Source of the DNA: Methylococcaceae bacterium
GTDB lineage: Bacteria; Pseudomonadota; Gammaproteobacteria; Methylococcales; Methylococcaceae
Direction of reading: 5' to 3'
Length of the DNA: 18,138 nucleotides
Assembly: GCA_005792805.1 (NCBI GenBank)
Contig: SXQV01000108.1
Span: forward strand, 1-18,138
Shown: positions 8,211-14,845 of the stretch, piece after piece
Position numbering within the stretch: the first letter of the stretch is position 1
How the letters are laid out: every line of letters starts with the position of its first letter
Translations under genes and position numbers: made by a program
The notes under the pieces: model-generated
The model's database searches: none
What the model saw: only the letters and a program-made list of their open reading frames with translations
What the model was told of the DNA's origin: nothing

Positions 8211-9128
8211 CTATTGTCGAGCTTGGTTGGCCAGGACGTTGCCTAGCGCCGACTCCAATGTCTCATGGGAAAACCTAAAGCCACTGGCCACAGCCTTTCG
8301 GGGAACCGCCCGCTGACTGCCCAAGAGTAATTCGGCCATCTCGCCTGCGGCCAGCTTCAATACCCATGCGGGGATTGGCAGCAGGGTAGGCCGGTGGAGG
8401 CACTTTCCCAATTCCCGGGTAAATTCAGCATTGGTTACGGGATTGGGTGCAGTGGCATTGAAGGGGCCTCGCGCCTCCTGTGAATCCAGGAGGTGCTGCG
8501 TCAGGCCAATATGATCATCGATGTGGATCCAGGACATCCATTGCTGACCTTCACCGATTCGACCGCCCAGCCCGAGTCGGAAGGGGAGTAGCATCTTCTC
8601 CAGGAAGCCACCGTGGTTACCGATGACCAATCCAGTTCTCAGTAGGCAAACGCGAGTGCCGAGCTGCTCGGCCCTGAGGGCGGCGTTTTCCCAGGCAGCG
8701 CAGAGCTGGTGGCCAAACCCGTCTTTAAATTGGCTTGTCGTCTCGTCCAGGATCGTATCGCCCTGGTCACCGTAAATGCCGACAGCAGAGCCACTGATGA
8801 ACACCGCAGGCTTCTGGTGCGCCAGCATCATGTGCTCCACCAGTTTCTCGGTCAATAAAACCCGGCTGTCCCAAAGCGCTTTTTTTCGTTGCTCGGTCCA
8901 GCGTCTCGCCATGATGGGCTCGCCGGCCAGATTAATAACCGTGTCGAAGCAAATGTCGGGAGTCCATTCATCAAGGCTGGCGAATGTGGCTATCTCAGCA
9001 CCACCAAACATTTGCCTGGCTTTATGGATGTCTCTGCAGAGGAGTGTGAGCTGGTGTCCGTGCTGGCGTAAGTGGACGCAGAGTCGCTGTCCGATGAAGC
9101 CTGTTCCGCCGGTGATCAGGATTCGCAT
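8211..9128 (-). CDS. TIGR01777-family NAD(P)-dependent epimerase/dehydratase (YfcH/SulA-like)
   Basis: A 305-aa extended short-chain dehydrogenase. It opens MRILITGGTGFIG, with the dinucleotide-binding GGTGFIG at residues 7-13. It continues with VINLAGEPI and FISGSAVGIYG (the region around the catalytic Ser and Tyr) and a C-terminal DUF1731 segment (RAVPRKAVASGFRFSHETLESAL). This is the YfcH-type group, whose physiological substrate is not known. The full length matches the family. The ATG has an AAGGG ribosome binding site 8 bases upstream. It converges tail to tail with the DUF3240 gene only 5 bp away, with no visible terminator between them. Upstream on the same strand lies the 41-aa membrane protein gene, separated by 176 bp that hold a long hairpin. 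Confidence 0.88.
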   Translation of the reverse strand: MRILITGGTGFIGQRLCVHLRQHGHQLTLLCRDIHKARQMFGGAEIATFASLDEWTPDICFDTVINLAGEPIMARRWTEQRKKALWDSRVLLTEKLVEHMMLAHQKPAVFISGSAVGIYGDQGDTILDETTSQFKDGFGHQLCAAWENAALRAEQLGTRVCLLRTGLVIGNHGGFLEKMLLPFRLGLGGRIGEGQQWMSWIHIDDHIGLTQHLLDSQEARGPFNATAPNPVTNAEFTRELGKCLHRPTLLPIPAWVLKLAAGEMAELLLGSQRAVPRKAVASGFRFSHETLESALGNVLANQARQ

Positions 9129-9223
9129 AACTTTAACCCTTTCCCGGTTGATGATGGTTTGGGTGGGTGGAAGTGTTTCCCTTATGGGCTTACTTCAGGG
9201 AGAGAGAGTTTTCTTGGGAGAAG

Positions 9224-9298
9224 GCCAAGAGCGTCAAGGTTGGGTGCAAGGTGAAAATTCGTTCTTAACCCCTGGTGCACCCAATCTTGACACTTGGC
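9224..9298. repeat. Long imperfect inverted repeat (hairpin), about 21 bp stem, 27-nt loop
   Basis: The arms are 9224-9248 and 9276-9298. Outer pairing of GCCAAG with CTTGGC (6 bp) is followed by a 2-nt bulge and one G-U pair. Then come 6 more pairs (GTCAAG/CTTGAC), one mismatch, and 9 pairs ending in TTGGGTGCA/TGCACCCAA. On the minus strand it starts 6 nt after the stop of the 41-aa protein gene and lies in the leader of the epimerase gene. No T-run follows on either strand, so it is not a standard intrinsic terminator. A role in transcript stability, attenuation or protein binding is possible. Confidence 0.75.
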
Positions 9299-9304
9299 AA
9301 TTAA

Positions 9305-9430
9305 CTACTTGGGTTCTTGGTCGTTGAATACCCAGCGTACGAAGAATACGCCCGCCGCAACGATTGCCAGGGTTACCGTAATACCAACCGGAGATCTCAT
9401 CTTTTCGACCAAATCGAGGATCATTCCCAT
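9305..9430 (-). CDS. 41-aa single-pass membrane microprotein
   Basis: A small complete gene. The protein begins MGMILDLVEKMRSPVG, has one hydrophobic segment (about residues 17-34, ITVTLAIVAAGVFFVRWV), and ends in the polar tail FNDQEPK. The positive residues around the N-side and the acidic tail suggest an inner-membrane protein with one helix. Support for translation: an AAGGTG Shine-Dalgarno 7 bases before the ATG at 9430, a good sigma70-type promoter about 70 bp upstream (9500-9527), and a very protein-like composition with no wasted residues. A second ATG two codons in is less well spaced from the Shine-Dalgarno. I do not recognise a named family. It may be co-transcribed with the epimerase gene downstream, through the long hairpin. 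Confidence 0.72.
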   Translation of the reverse strand: MGMILDLVEKMRSPVGITVTLAIVAAGVFFVRWVFNDQEPK

Positions 9431-9499
9431 GTGCTTACACCTTTCTAGATTTTTGTTAGCTTAATGAATGGCTTCAGTTAGCGTCTAGCGCTGGCGGTT

Positions 9500-9527
9500 A
9501 TCTTACAGGGTGACCACTGTCTGTCAA
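9500..9527 (-). promoter_or_regulatory. Probable sigma70 promoter for the 41-aa membrane protein gene
   Basis: On the minus strand a perfect -35 box TTGACA (9522-9527) is followed by a 16-bp spacer and a -10 box TAAGAT (9500-9505). Transcription would start near 9493, leaving a leader of about 60 nt before the ATG at 9430. The -35 is consensus and the -10 matches 4 of 6 positions. Confidence 0.6.
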
Positions 9528-9604
9528 GTCAGGTTTGGGTCGAAAAGGGGGCGCAGCGGGTCATGGCCACGGTAAATTGGCGCGGTGGGGTTTTGGCGCA
9601 AAAA

Positions 9605-9629
9605 AAAACCCGGGAAGAACCCGGGTTTT
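9605..9629 (-). terminator. Intrinsic terminator, probably bidirectional, after the 39-aa lipoprotein gene
   Basis: A perfect 10-bp stem (AAAACCCGGG/CCCGGGTTTT) encloses a 5-nt loop. Read on the minus strand it is followed by an uninterrupted T-run (the A-run 9600-9608 on plus), the classic rho-independent arrangement. It lies about 95 bp downstream of the lipoprotein stop, the nearest gene that could use it. On the plus strand TTTTGATTTT follows, so it may also stop transcription from the left. Confidence 0.9.
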
Positions 9630-9723
9630 GATTTTCAACCTGATGCGTTTGCGCAGCTTTTTGTTTGGGAGAAATCCCTTATTTTGCTAGTGCGTGGACG
9701 CGATACTCAGGCCAAATCTCTGC

Positions 9724-9843
9724 TTACAGAGAAGGAGCAGCAGGTGCTTCCAGCTTCTGCTGGTCGCCGTCTGGGGAGTTACCGCAGCCAACAACAACTA
9801 GGGACATCATCAGTACGCTAACAACGCAGAGCAACTTCTTCAT
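9724..9843 (-). CDS. 39-aa small lipoprotein
   Basis: The real start is the ATG at 9843, not a longer upstream extension in the same frame. A perfect AGGAGG Shine-Dalgarno (9850-9855) sits 6 bases before it, and the protein then opens with a textbook lipoprotein signal, MKKLLCVVSVLMMSLVVVGC. The lipobox is VVGC, with the lipidated Cys at residue 20. The mature peptide is only 20 residues: CGNSPDGDQQKLEAPAAPSL. Gly at +2 argues against inner-membrane retention, so outer-membrane sorting is expected. The size and layout recall entericidin-like and other tiny lipoproteins, but I see no specific family match. It has its own promoter (9905-9933) and terminator (9605-9629), so it is a monocistronic unit. 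Confidence 0.78.
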   Translation of the reverse strand: MKKLLCVVSVLMMSLVVVGCGNSPDGDQQKLEAPAAPSL

Positions 9844-9904
9844 AAGGAACCTCCTGATTGAACACTTGAAAGTTATAGTTTGTAGTGCACGAAGCACGGG
9901 ACAA

Positions 9905-9933
9905 TTTATAAATAACATTCGGATGAAATGCAA
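9905..9933 (-). promoter_or_regulatory. Strong sigma70-like promoter for the 39-aa lipoprotein gene
   Basis: On the minus strand -35 TTGCAT (9928-9933), an exact 17-bp spacer, and -10 TATAAA (9905-9910). Transcription would start near 9898, giving a leader of about 55 nt that ends in AGGAGG. The promoter lies between the ttcA stop (9987) and the lipoprotein start, so this gene can be expressed independently of the fab-ttcA cluster. Confidence 0.65.
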
Positions 9934-9986
9934 TAGCCTATTTTTGCGAGTGGCTGGCAAGCGTCGCGGGAAAGGCTGCGTGAGTC

Positions 9987-10859
9987 TCAGCGAGCAAGGA
10001 TGTCCAGGCCTTCCCCACCATCGAAGCCGATGGACTTTGCCTGTCCTCTCAGGCTCTCCAGCGCGCCGAAATCGAAGAGTCCTCGATCAACTAATTGCGA
10101 GGGTGCGACATTTTGCATGGCGGTGAAGATGGTCTCTACTCGTCCTGGATACAGCCTGTCCCATTCTGCTAGCATGTTTTTCATGGCTTGGCGTTGAAGG
10201 TTCTGTTGTGAGCCGCAGAGATTGCAGGGAATCAGGGGGAAGGCACGGATGCGTGCATAGGTGTCAATATCCTTCTCCTTGCAGTAAGCAAGCGGGCGTA
10301 TGACGATGTGTTCCTGATTGTCACTCAGCAGCTTTGGCGGCATGGCTTTGAGCTTTCCGCCATGAAACAGGTTGAGGAAGAAGGTTTCCACGATGTCATC
10401 CCGATGATGGCCGAGGGCGATCTTGGTCACGCCGTTCTCCGCAGCATAACGGTAAAGCAGGCCCCGCCTAAGTCGAGAACATAGACCGCAGGTGGTTTTG
10501 CCCTCCGGGACCACACGCTTGACGATGCTGTAGGTGTCCTGCTCGATGATGTGGAAAGGGACCTGCCGCTGTGTCAGATACGCGGGCAGGACGTCTTCAG
10601 GAAAGCCGGGCTGTTTTTGGTCGAGATTGACCGCGAGAATATCGAAATGGATGGGCGCATTCAGTCTTAGGCTGAGGAGAAGATCAAGCAGCGTATAGGA
10701 GTCTTTGCCGCCCGACAGGCACACCATGACCTTGTCGCCGGCTTCGATCATATTGAAGTCGGCGATTGCCTCGCCGGTCAGCCGGCGCAGGCGTTTCTGT
10801 AGTTTATTGAATTCGTAGCGCTGCTTTTCGCTGAGCTCCGAGGTCGCGCTATCCGTCAT
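9987..10859 (-). CDS. ttcA: tRNA 2-thiocytidine(32) synthetase TtcA
   Basis: A 290-aa protein from the chosen ATG at 10859. A 12-residue longer frame exists but would extend further into fabB and lacks support. TtcA thiolates C32 of certain tRNAs using ATP and an iron-sulfur cluster. The PP-loop SGGKDS is at residues 49-54. The cluster cysteines are C124 and C127 (CGLC) and C212 with a nearby C215 (CNLC). GHHRDDIVETF and the C-terminal LFDFGAL are also typical. The start overlaps the fabB stop by 11 bp, with only a weak Shine-Dalgarno, which points to translational coupling with fabB. Pairing of ttcA with fatty acid synthesis genes has no obvious metabolic logic and is probably just operon packing. 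Confidence 0.9.
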   Translation of the reverse strand: MTDSATSELSEKQRYEFNKLQKRLRRLTGEAIADFNMIEAGDKVMVCLSGGKDSYTLLDLLLSLRLNAPIHFDILAVNLDQKQPGFPEDVLPAYLTQRQVPFHIIEQDTYSIVKRVVPEGKTTCGLCSRLRRGLLYRYAAENGVTKIALGHHRDDIVETFFLNLFHGGKLKAMPPKLLSDNQEHIVIRPLAYCKEKDIDTYARIRAFPLIPCNLCGSQQNLQRQAMKNMLAEWDRLYPGRVETIFTAMQNVAPSQLVDRGLFDFGALESLRGQAKSIGFDGGEGLDILAR

Positions 10860-12069
10860 GCCGCTGAAATACCAGGCTGGCGTTGGTGCCGCCAAACCCG
10901 AAACTGTTGGACATGGCCGTGTTGATCTGTGCGTCGTCCAGGCGCTCTCTTACGATCGGGACGCCATCGGCCCCCGGGTCGAGGTTTTCGATGTTGGCGG
11001 ACGCCGCGATGAAGCGATTTTCCATCATCAAGAGAGTGTAGATGGCCTCATGCACACCGGCTGCGCCCAGGGAGTGTCCAGAAAGGGATTTCGTCGAGCT
11101 GATTTTCGGGACTTGGGTGCCAAAGACGCTTTTTACGGCCTCCAGTTCACGGATATCCCCGATGGGCGTGCTCGTGCCGTGGGCGTTGATATAGTCGATA
11201 GGGGCGTGGACAGTCGCCATGGCTTGCTGCATACAGCGTATGGCACCTTCTCCCGAAGGCTGAACCATGTCGTAGCCATCGGAGGTTGCGCCATCACCGG
11301 TGAGTTCGGCGTAAATCGTCGCGCCGCGCGCCCTGGCGTGTTCCAGTTCCTCCAGAACCAGCACCCCGCCTCCGCCAGAGATGACGAAGCCATCGCGGTT
11401 GGCATCATAGGCCCGAGAGGCTCGCTCGGGAGTCTCATTGTATCTGGAGGAGAGCGCGCCCATGGCGTCGAACAAGACAGTCAGCGTCCAGTGGAGCTCT
11501 TCGCCGCCGCCCGCGAAGATAATGTCCTGCTTGCCCAGCTGAATGAGCTCGGCGGCATTACCTATGCAGTGAGCGCTGGTGGCGCAGGCGGAACTGATTG
11601 AGTAGTTAACGCCTTGTATTTTGAAGGGTGTTGCCAGACAGGCGGAATTGGTGTTCGACATGGTGCGCGGCACCATATACGGCCCAACCTTCTTGATGCC
11701 TTTTTCGCGGAAAGTATCCCACGCCATGAGCAGGTTCGAGGTTGAGGGTCCCCCTGAACCCATAATCAATCCGGCGCGTGGACTAGACACCATCGATTCG
11801 TTGAGACCCGCATCGTCAATAGCCTCTTCCATCGCCAGGTAGTTATAGGCGGCACCTTCCCCCATGAATCGACGAATTTTTCGGTCGATCAGCGCTTCGG
11901 TGTCGATCGTGATCGGCGCATGCACATGGCTGCGGAACCCCAGTTCGGCATATTCTTCGCTGAAGCTGACCCCGGTCCTGCCTGCTCTCAGTGATTCAGT
12001 CACCTCGGATTTATTGTTGCCGAGGCTGGAGACGATACCGATTCCGGTAACAACAATACGTTTCATCAT
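10849..12069 (-). CDS. fabB: Beta-ketoacyl-ACP synthase I (FabB)
   Basis: A 406-aa condensing enzyme that elongates acyl-ACP, including the cis-3-decenoyl-ACP made by FabA, and so is needed for unsaturated fatty acids. The catalytic triad is visible: Cys162 in SSACATSAH, His297 in HGTSTPIGD and His332 in SGHSLGAAG. The N-terminus KRIVVTGIGIVSSLGNN closely resembles FabB rather than FabF. There are two adjacent ATGs (12069 and 12066). A GAGGAG Shine-Dalgarno lies 5 or 8 bases upstream respectively, so the true start may be the second. It begins 9 bp after fabA ends, forming the standard fabAB operon. Confidence 0.95.
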   Translation of the reverse strand: MMKRIVVTGIGIVSSLGNNKSEVTESLRAGRTGVSFSEEYAELGFRSHVHAPITIDTEALIDRKIRRFMGEGAAYNYLAMEEAIDDAGLNESMVSSPRAGLIMGSGGPSTSNLLMAWDTFREKGIKKVGPYMVPRTMSNTNSACLATPFKIQGVNYSISSACATSAHCIGNAAELIQLGKQDIIFAGGGEELHWTLTVLFDAMGALSSRYNETPERASRAYDANRDGFVISGGGGVLVLEELEHARARGATIYAELTGDGATSDGYDMVQPSGEGAIRCMQQAMATVHAPIDYINAHGTSTPIGDIRELEAVKSVFGTQVPKISSTKSLSGHSLGAAGVHEAIYTLLMMENRFIAASANIENLDPGADGVPIVRERLDDAQINTAMSNSFGFGGTNASLVFQRHDG

Positions 12070-12078
12070 CTTTGCTCC

Positions 12079-12621
12079 TCAGAAGTCGTCTGTGGAGGTG
12101 AAAAGGCCGACTCTAAGGTCGTTGGCCTCGTAAATAATCCGGCCGTCGCATTCCATTTCGGCGTCCGCGATTCCCATAACCAACTTTCGCATCATCACCC
12201 GTTTTAGGTTGATGCGATAGGTTACCAGTTTATTTTCGGGGAGCACCTGCCCGCGAAATTTAACTTCTCCAACACCCAGCGCCCGGCCCCGGCCAGGGCC
12301 GCCCAGCCAGCCTAGGTGAAAACCAACCAGCTGCCACATGGCGTCTAGCCCAAGGCAGCCCGGCATAACCGGATCATTGCTGAAGTGGCAAGCGAAAAAC
12401 CAAAGGTCAGGCGTAATGTCCAGTTCGGCCATGATCAACCCTTTATCGAACAGGCCGCCTTCCGCCGCAATATGAGTGATGCGGTCGAACATCAACATCG
12501 GAGGTAATGGCAGCTGTGCATTACCGGGCCCGAAGAGTTCGCCGCGTCCACAGCGGAGCAAGTCCTCGCGTGTGTAATGGGCTTGACGTGACTGGTTCGA
12601 GGGCGTTTCCGAAGGTGTCAT
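12079..12621 (-). CDS. fabA: 3-hydroxydecanoyl-ACP dehydratase/isomerase (FabA)
   Basis: A 180-aa protein. FabA dehydrates 3-hydroxydecanoyl-ACP and isomerises trans-2 to cis-3-decenoyl-ACP, the branch point to unsaturated fatty acids in the cytosol. Family landmarks are YTREDLLRCGRGELFG (16-31), MLMFDRI (42-48), and the active-site His79 and Asp93 in ACHFSNDPVMPGCLGLDAMWQ, with the same 14-residue spacing as in E. coli (His70/Asp84). It is slightly longer at the N-terminus than usual, and the ribosome binding site is weak. The upstream 380 bp, shared with the divergent ABC transporter gene, shows no clear FadR or FabR operator that I can identify. Confidence 0.95.
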   Translation of the reverse strand: MTPSETPSNQSRQAHYTREDLLRCGRGELFGPGNAQLPLPPMLMFDRITHIAAEGGLFDKGLIMAELDITPDLWFFACHFSNDPVMPGCLGLDAMWQLVGFHLGWLGGPGRGRALGVGEVKFRGQVLPENKLVTYRINLKRVMMRKLVMGIADAEMECDGRIIYEANDLRVGLFTSTDDF

Positions 12622-12802
12622 TGGCGTGTCGGTATTGATGCTTATTTTTGGTTTAATTTGCGGGGGGATTTGTTTAAGCGCCTATGCCCATGTTTTCGGT
12701 GGCTGATATTTTTTAGCCAGCCCGGGTGCCGTTGAGCATTTATACTGAGCCGCTTTCTGGTGCTGACTCTACGAAAAGCGCCTTGCCCGCACGCTGGATG
12801 AT

Positions 12803-12851
12803 TAACGGCAATGGCCGGTCAATTTGGAAAATTCGTTGCTACATGCCGTTA
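12803..12851. repeat. Perfect 8-bp inverted repeat, TAACGGCA/TGCCGTTA, 33 nt apart
   Basis: The arms are 12803-12810 and 12844-12851. The spacing is close to three helical turns, so it could be two half-sites for a dimeric or looping regulator of the divergent fabA and ABC promoters. An 8-bp match at this distance could also be chance. Confidence 0.35.
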
Positions 12852-12930
12852 CGCCAGCCCTATTTGGCCGCAGCATTGTAGCAGATGGATATGTCGGTTA
12901 AATCTGGGGTGGCGGCTTTACACGCTCTTA

Positions 12931-12947
12931 TGAATGCTCCACATTCA
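12931..12947. repeat. Small hairpin TGAATG/CATTCA upstream of the ABC transporter gene
   Basis: A perfect 6-bp stem with a 5-nt loop (CTCCA), ending 56 bp before the ABC transporter start. No T-run follows, so it is not a terminator. It may be an operator or just a short palindrome. Confidence 0.3.
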
Positions 12948-13003
12948 GCCCGTATCAATACATAACGACAGGAAGTGGAAAGTCACAAGGTTTCGATGGT
13001 GCC

Positions 13004-14845
13004 ATGACAGCAAAGAAGGATCAGTCTCTGAATGCGGCTCTGGGTTGGCGCTATGTCAAGTCTGTTGTGCTGCAACATAAAAGGGAGCTGATTTTTGCTC
13101 AGTGGGTGGCCATTTTGGCGGCGTTGGCCGCCGTGCCCGTCCCGCTCCTTTTGCCGATGCTGGTGGACGAGGTGTTGTTGAACCACCCAGGGCCGGCTGT
13201 CAGCGCGATAAGCCGCCTTTTGCCGGAAGCGTGGCAGGGAGCGGCGGGCTATATCTTGGCGCTGCTCTTGCTGACGATGCTGCTACGGTTGCTGGCGGTG
13301 ATGTTCAATGTTCTGCAGACACGCGCCTTCAGCCTGATTTCCAAGGACATTGTTTTCCGCATTCGATCTCATCTCATCGAGCGGTTGCAGCGGATTTCGA
13401 TGGCCGAGTACGAGAGTCTTGGCAGTGGTGCTGTCGTGACACACTTGGTGACCGATCTGGATACGCTGGATACTTTCATCGGCAACACGGTGGCCCGTAG
13501 TCTGGTGGCAGCCCTGACCCTGACCGGCACCGCGACTGTTCTGCTTTGGATGAATTGGCGTCTTGCGCTATTCATTTTGCTACTCAATCCCGTGGTGATT
13601 TTCTTTACCAAGGCAATGGGCAAACAGGTCAAGGTACTCAAGCGTCAGGAAAACAGCGCGATTGGCGCTTTTCAAACGGCGCTGACCGAAACGCTCGACG
13701 CCATTCAACAGATTCGGGCCAGCAACCGGGAGCAGCATTATTTTGGCCGGCTGGTGGATGCCGCGCGAGGTGTCCGGGAGCATTCCGCCGCCTATGCCTG
13801 GAAAAGTGACGCCGCCAGCCGGGTGAGTTTTCTGATCTTTCTTACCGGCTTTGATTTGTTTCGCGGATTAGCGCTGTTCATGGTGGTTTACTCGGATCTG
13901 ACCATCGGCGAAATGATGGCGGTGTCAGGATACCTGTGGTTTATGATGGCACCGGTCCAGGAAATTCTGGGCATGCAATATGCCTATTACGGTGCCAATG
14001 CGGCGCTCGATCGACTCAATCAGTTCTGTGCACGCCAGCAGGAGCCGATCTACCCTCATCGGCATAATCCCTTTCCCGGCAAGAAAACGGTGGGGGTGCA
14101 AGTTGAAAATCTGCGCTTTACCTATCCCCATGGCGGCGAGGTGTTGCAGGGGATCAACCTGACCATTGCGGCGGGGGAAAAGATTGCCCTGGTCGGCGCC
14201 AGCGGCGGGGGCAAGTCAACACTTGTGCAGGTGCTTATTGGCCTATATCCACCGACCAGAGGGATGGTTTACTACGACGGGGTGCCCATGGACCAGATCG
14301 GTATGGACATCGTTCGGGAGCACGTGGTGACCGTCCTCCAGCATCCTGTGCTGTTCAACGATACCGTGCGCTCTAACCTGACGCTGGGCCGTGATGCCGG
14401 GGACGAGGATCTCTGGCGAGCGCTGGAGATCGCTCAGCTTCGTGTTGTAGTCGAAGAGGCTCCCGAGGGGCTTGATGCGGTAGTCGGGCGATCTGGTGTT
14501 CGTCTTTCTGGTGGTCAGCGCCAAAGGCTGGCCATCGCCCGCATGGTGCTGGCCGACCCCAGGGTCGTGATACTGGATGAGGCTACTTCCGCTGTCGACA
14601 ACGTCACCGAAGCCAACCTCTACCGAGCCCTGGATGAGTTTCTGACTCATCGTACGACCTTGATTGTGGCGCATCGGCTAAGCGCCATTACTCACGCCGA
14701 CCGGATATTGGTGTTTGAGGAGGGGCTGATCGTCGAGGACGGCAATCACGAGACGCTGATGGCGAGGGACGGTCTTTATTCCAAACTCTATGGTGCGCCG
14801 AGCCGAAAACATCGTGTGCCAGTGACCGATTCGGAGCCTGCATGA
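13004..14845 (+). CDS. ABC exporter half-transporter (fused permease and ATPase)
   Basis: A 613-aa protein with an N-terminal six-helix type I exporter membrane domain (about residues 25-330) and a C-terminal ATPase. The ATPase has Walker A GASGGGKST (398-406), Q-loop Gln446 (VLQHP), signature LSGGQ (501-505), Walker B VVILDE (521-526) and H-loop His557 (AHRLS). It would act as a dimer in the inner membrane. Overall it resembles MsbA/LapB-type and uncharacterised exporters; there is no peptidase domain and no partner adaptor, so the substrate cannot be named. The start ATG lacks a strong Shine-Dalgarno. Just before it, a three-codon frame ATG-GTG-CCA-TGA ends on top of this ATG. The last four bases overlap the next gene (ATGA). 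Confidence 0.9.
   Translation: MTAKKDQSLNAALGWRYVKSVVLQHKRELIFAQWVAILAALAAVPVPLLLPMLVDEVLLNHPGPAVSAISRLLPEAWQGAAGYILALLLLTMLLRLLAVMFNVLQTRAFSLISKDIVFRIRSHLIERLQRISMAEYESLGSGAVVTHLVTDLDTLDTFIGNTVARSLVAALTLTGTATVLLWMNWRLALFILLLNPVVIFFTKAMGKQVKVLKRQENSAIGAFQTALTETLDAIQQIRASNREQHYFGRLVDAARGVREHSAAYAWKSDAASRVSFLIFLTGFDLFRGLALFMVVYSDLTIGEMMAVSGYLWFMMAPVQEILGMQYAYYGANAALDRLNQFCARQQEPIYPHRHNPFPGKKTVGVQVENLRFTYPHGGEVLQGINLTIAAGEKIALVGASGGGKSTLVQVLIGLYPPTRGMVYYDGVPMDQIGMDIVREHVVTVLQHPVLFNDTVRSNLTLGRDAGDEDLWRALEIAQLRVVVEEAPEGLDAVVGRSGVRLSGGQRQRLAIARMVLADPRVVILDEATSAVDNVTEANLYRALDEFLTHRTTLIVAHRLSAITHADRILVFEEGLIVEDGNHETLMARDGLYSKLYGAPSRKHRVPVTDSEPA

Larger units (their letters stand above)
12622..13003. 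other. Divergent intergenic region between fabA and the ABC transporter gene
   Basis: These 382 bp must hold the promoters for fabA (minus) and the ABC-PHP-tag operon (plus). I see no convincing sigma70 pair on either strand; a lone TATACT at about 12741-12746 has no matching -35. The region does contain two symmetric elements, listed separately at 12803-12851 and 12931-12947. No open reading frame or RNA gene is recognisable. Confidence 0.5.

Noticed and set aside
8776..9327. A plus-strand frame over the epimerase start and the intergenic hairpin
   Set aside because: Mostly antisense to the epimerase N-terminus, no start signal, and no recognisable protein pattern.
9642..9684. Short hairpins (TGCG/CGCA and GGGA-GAAA-TCCC) in the lipoprotein 3' region
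   Set aside because: Stems of 4 bp are frequent by chance; the adjacent 10-bp terminator stem explains the region.
9844..9960. An N-terminal extension of the small lipoprotein
   Set aside because: It would put the lipoprotein signal 39 residues inside the protein, and the perfect AGGAGG and promoter point to the ATG at 9843.
10858..11601. A 247-codon plus-strand frame over fabB
   Set aside because: Antisense to fabB, which carries an intact catalytic triad; composition is that of a mirrored coding frame.
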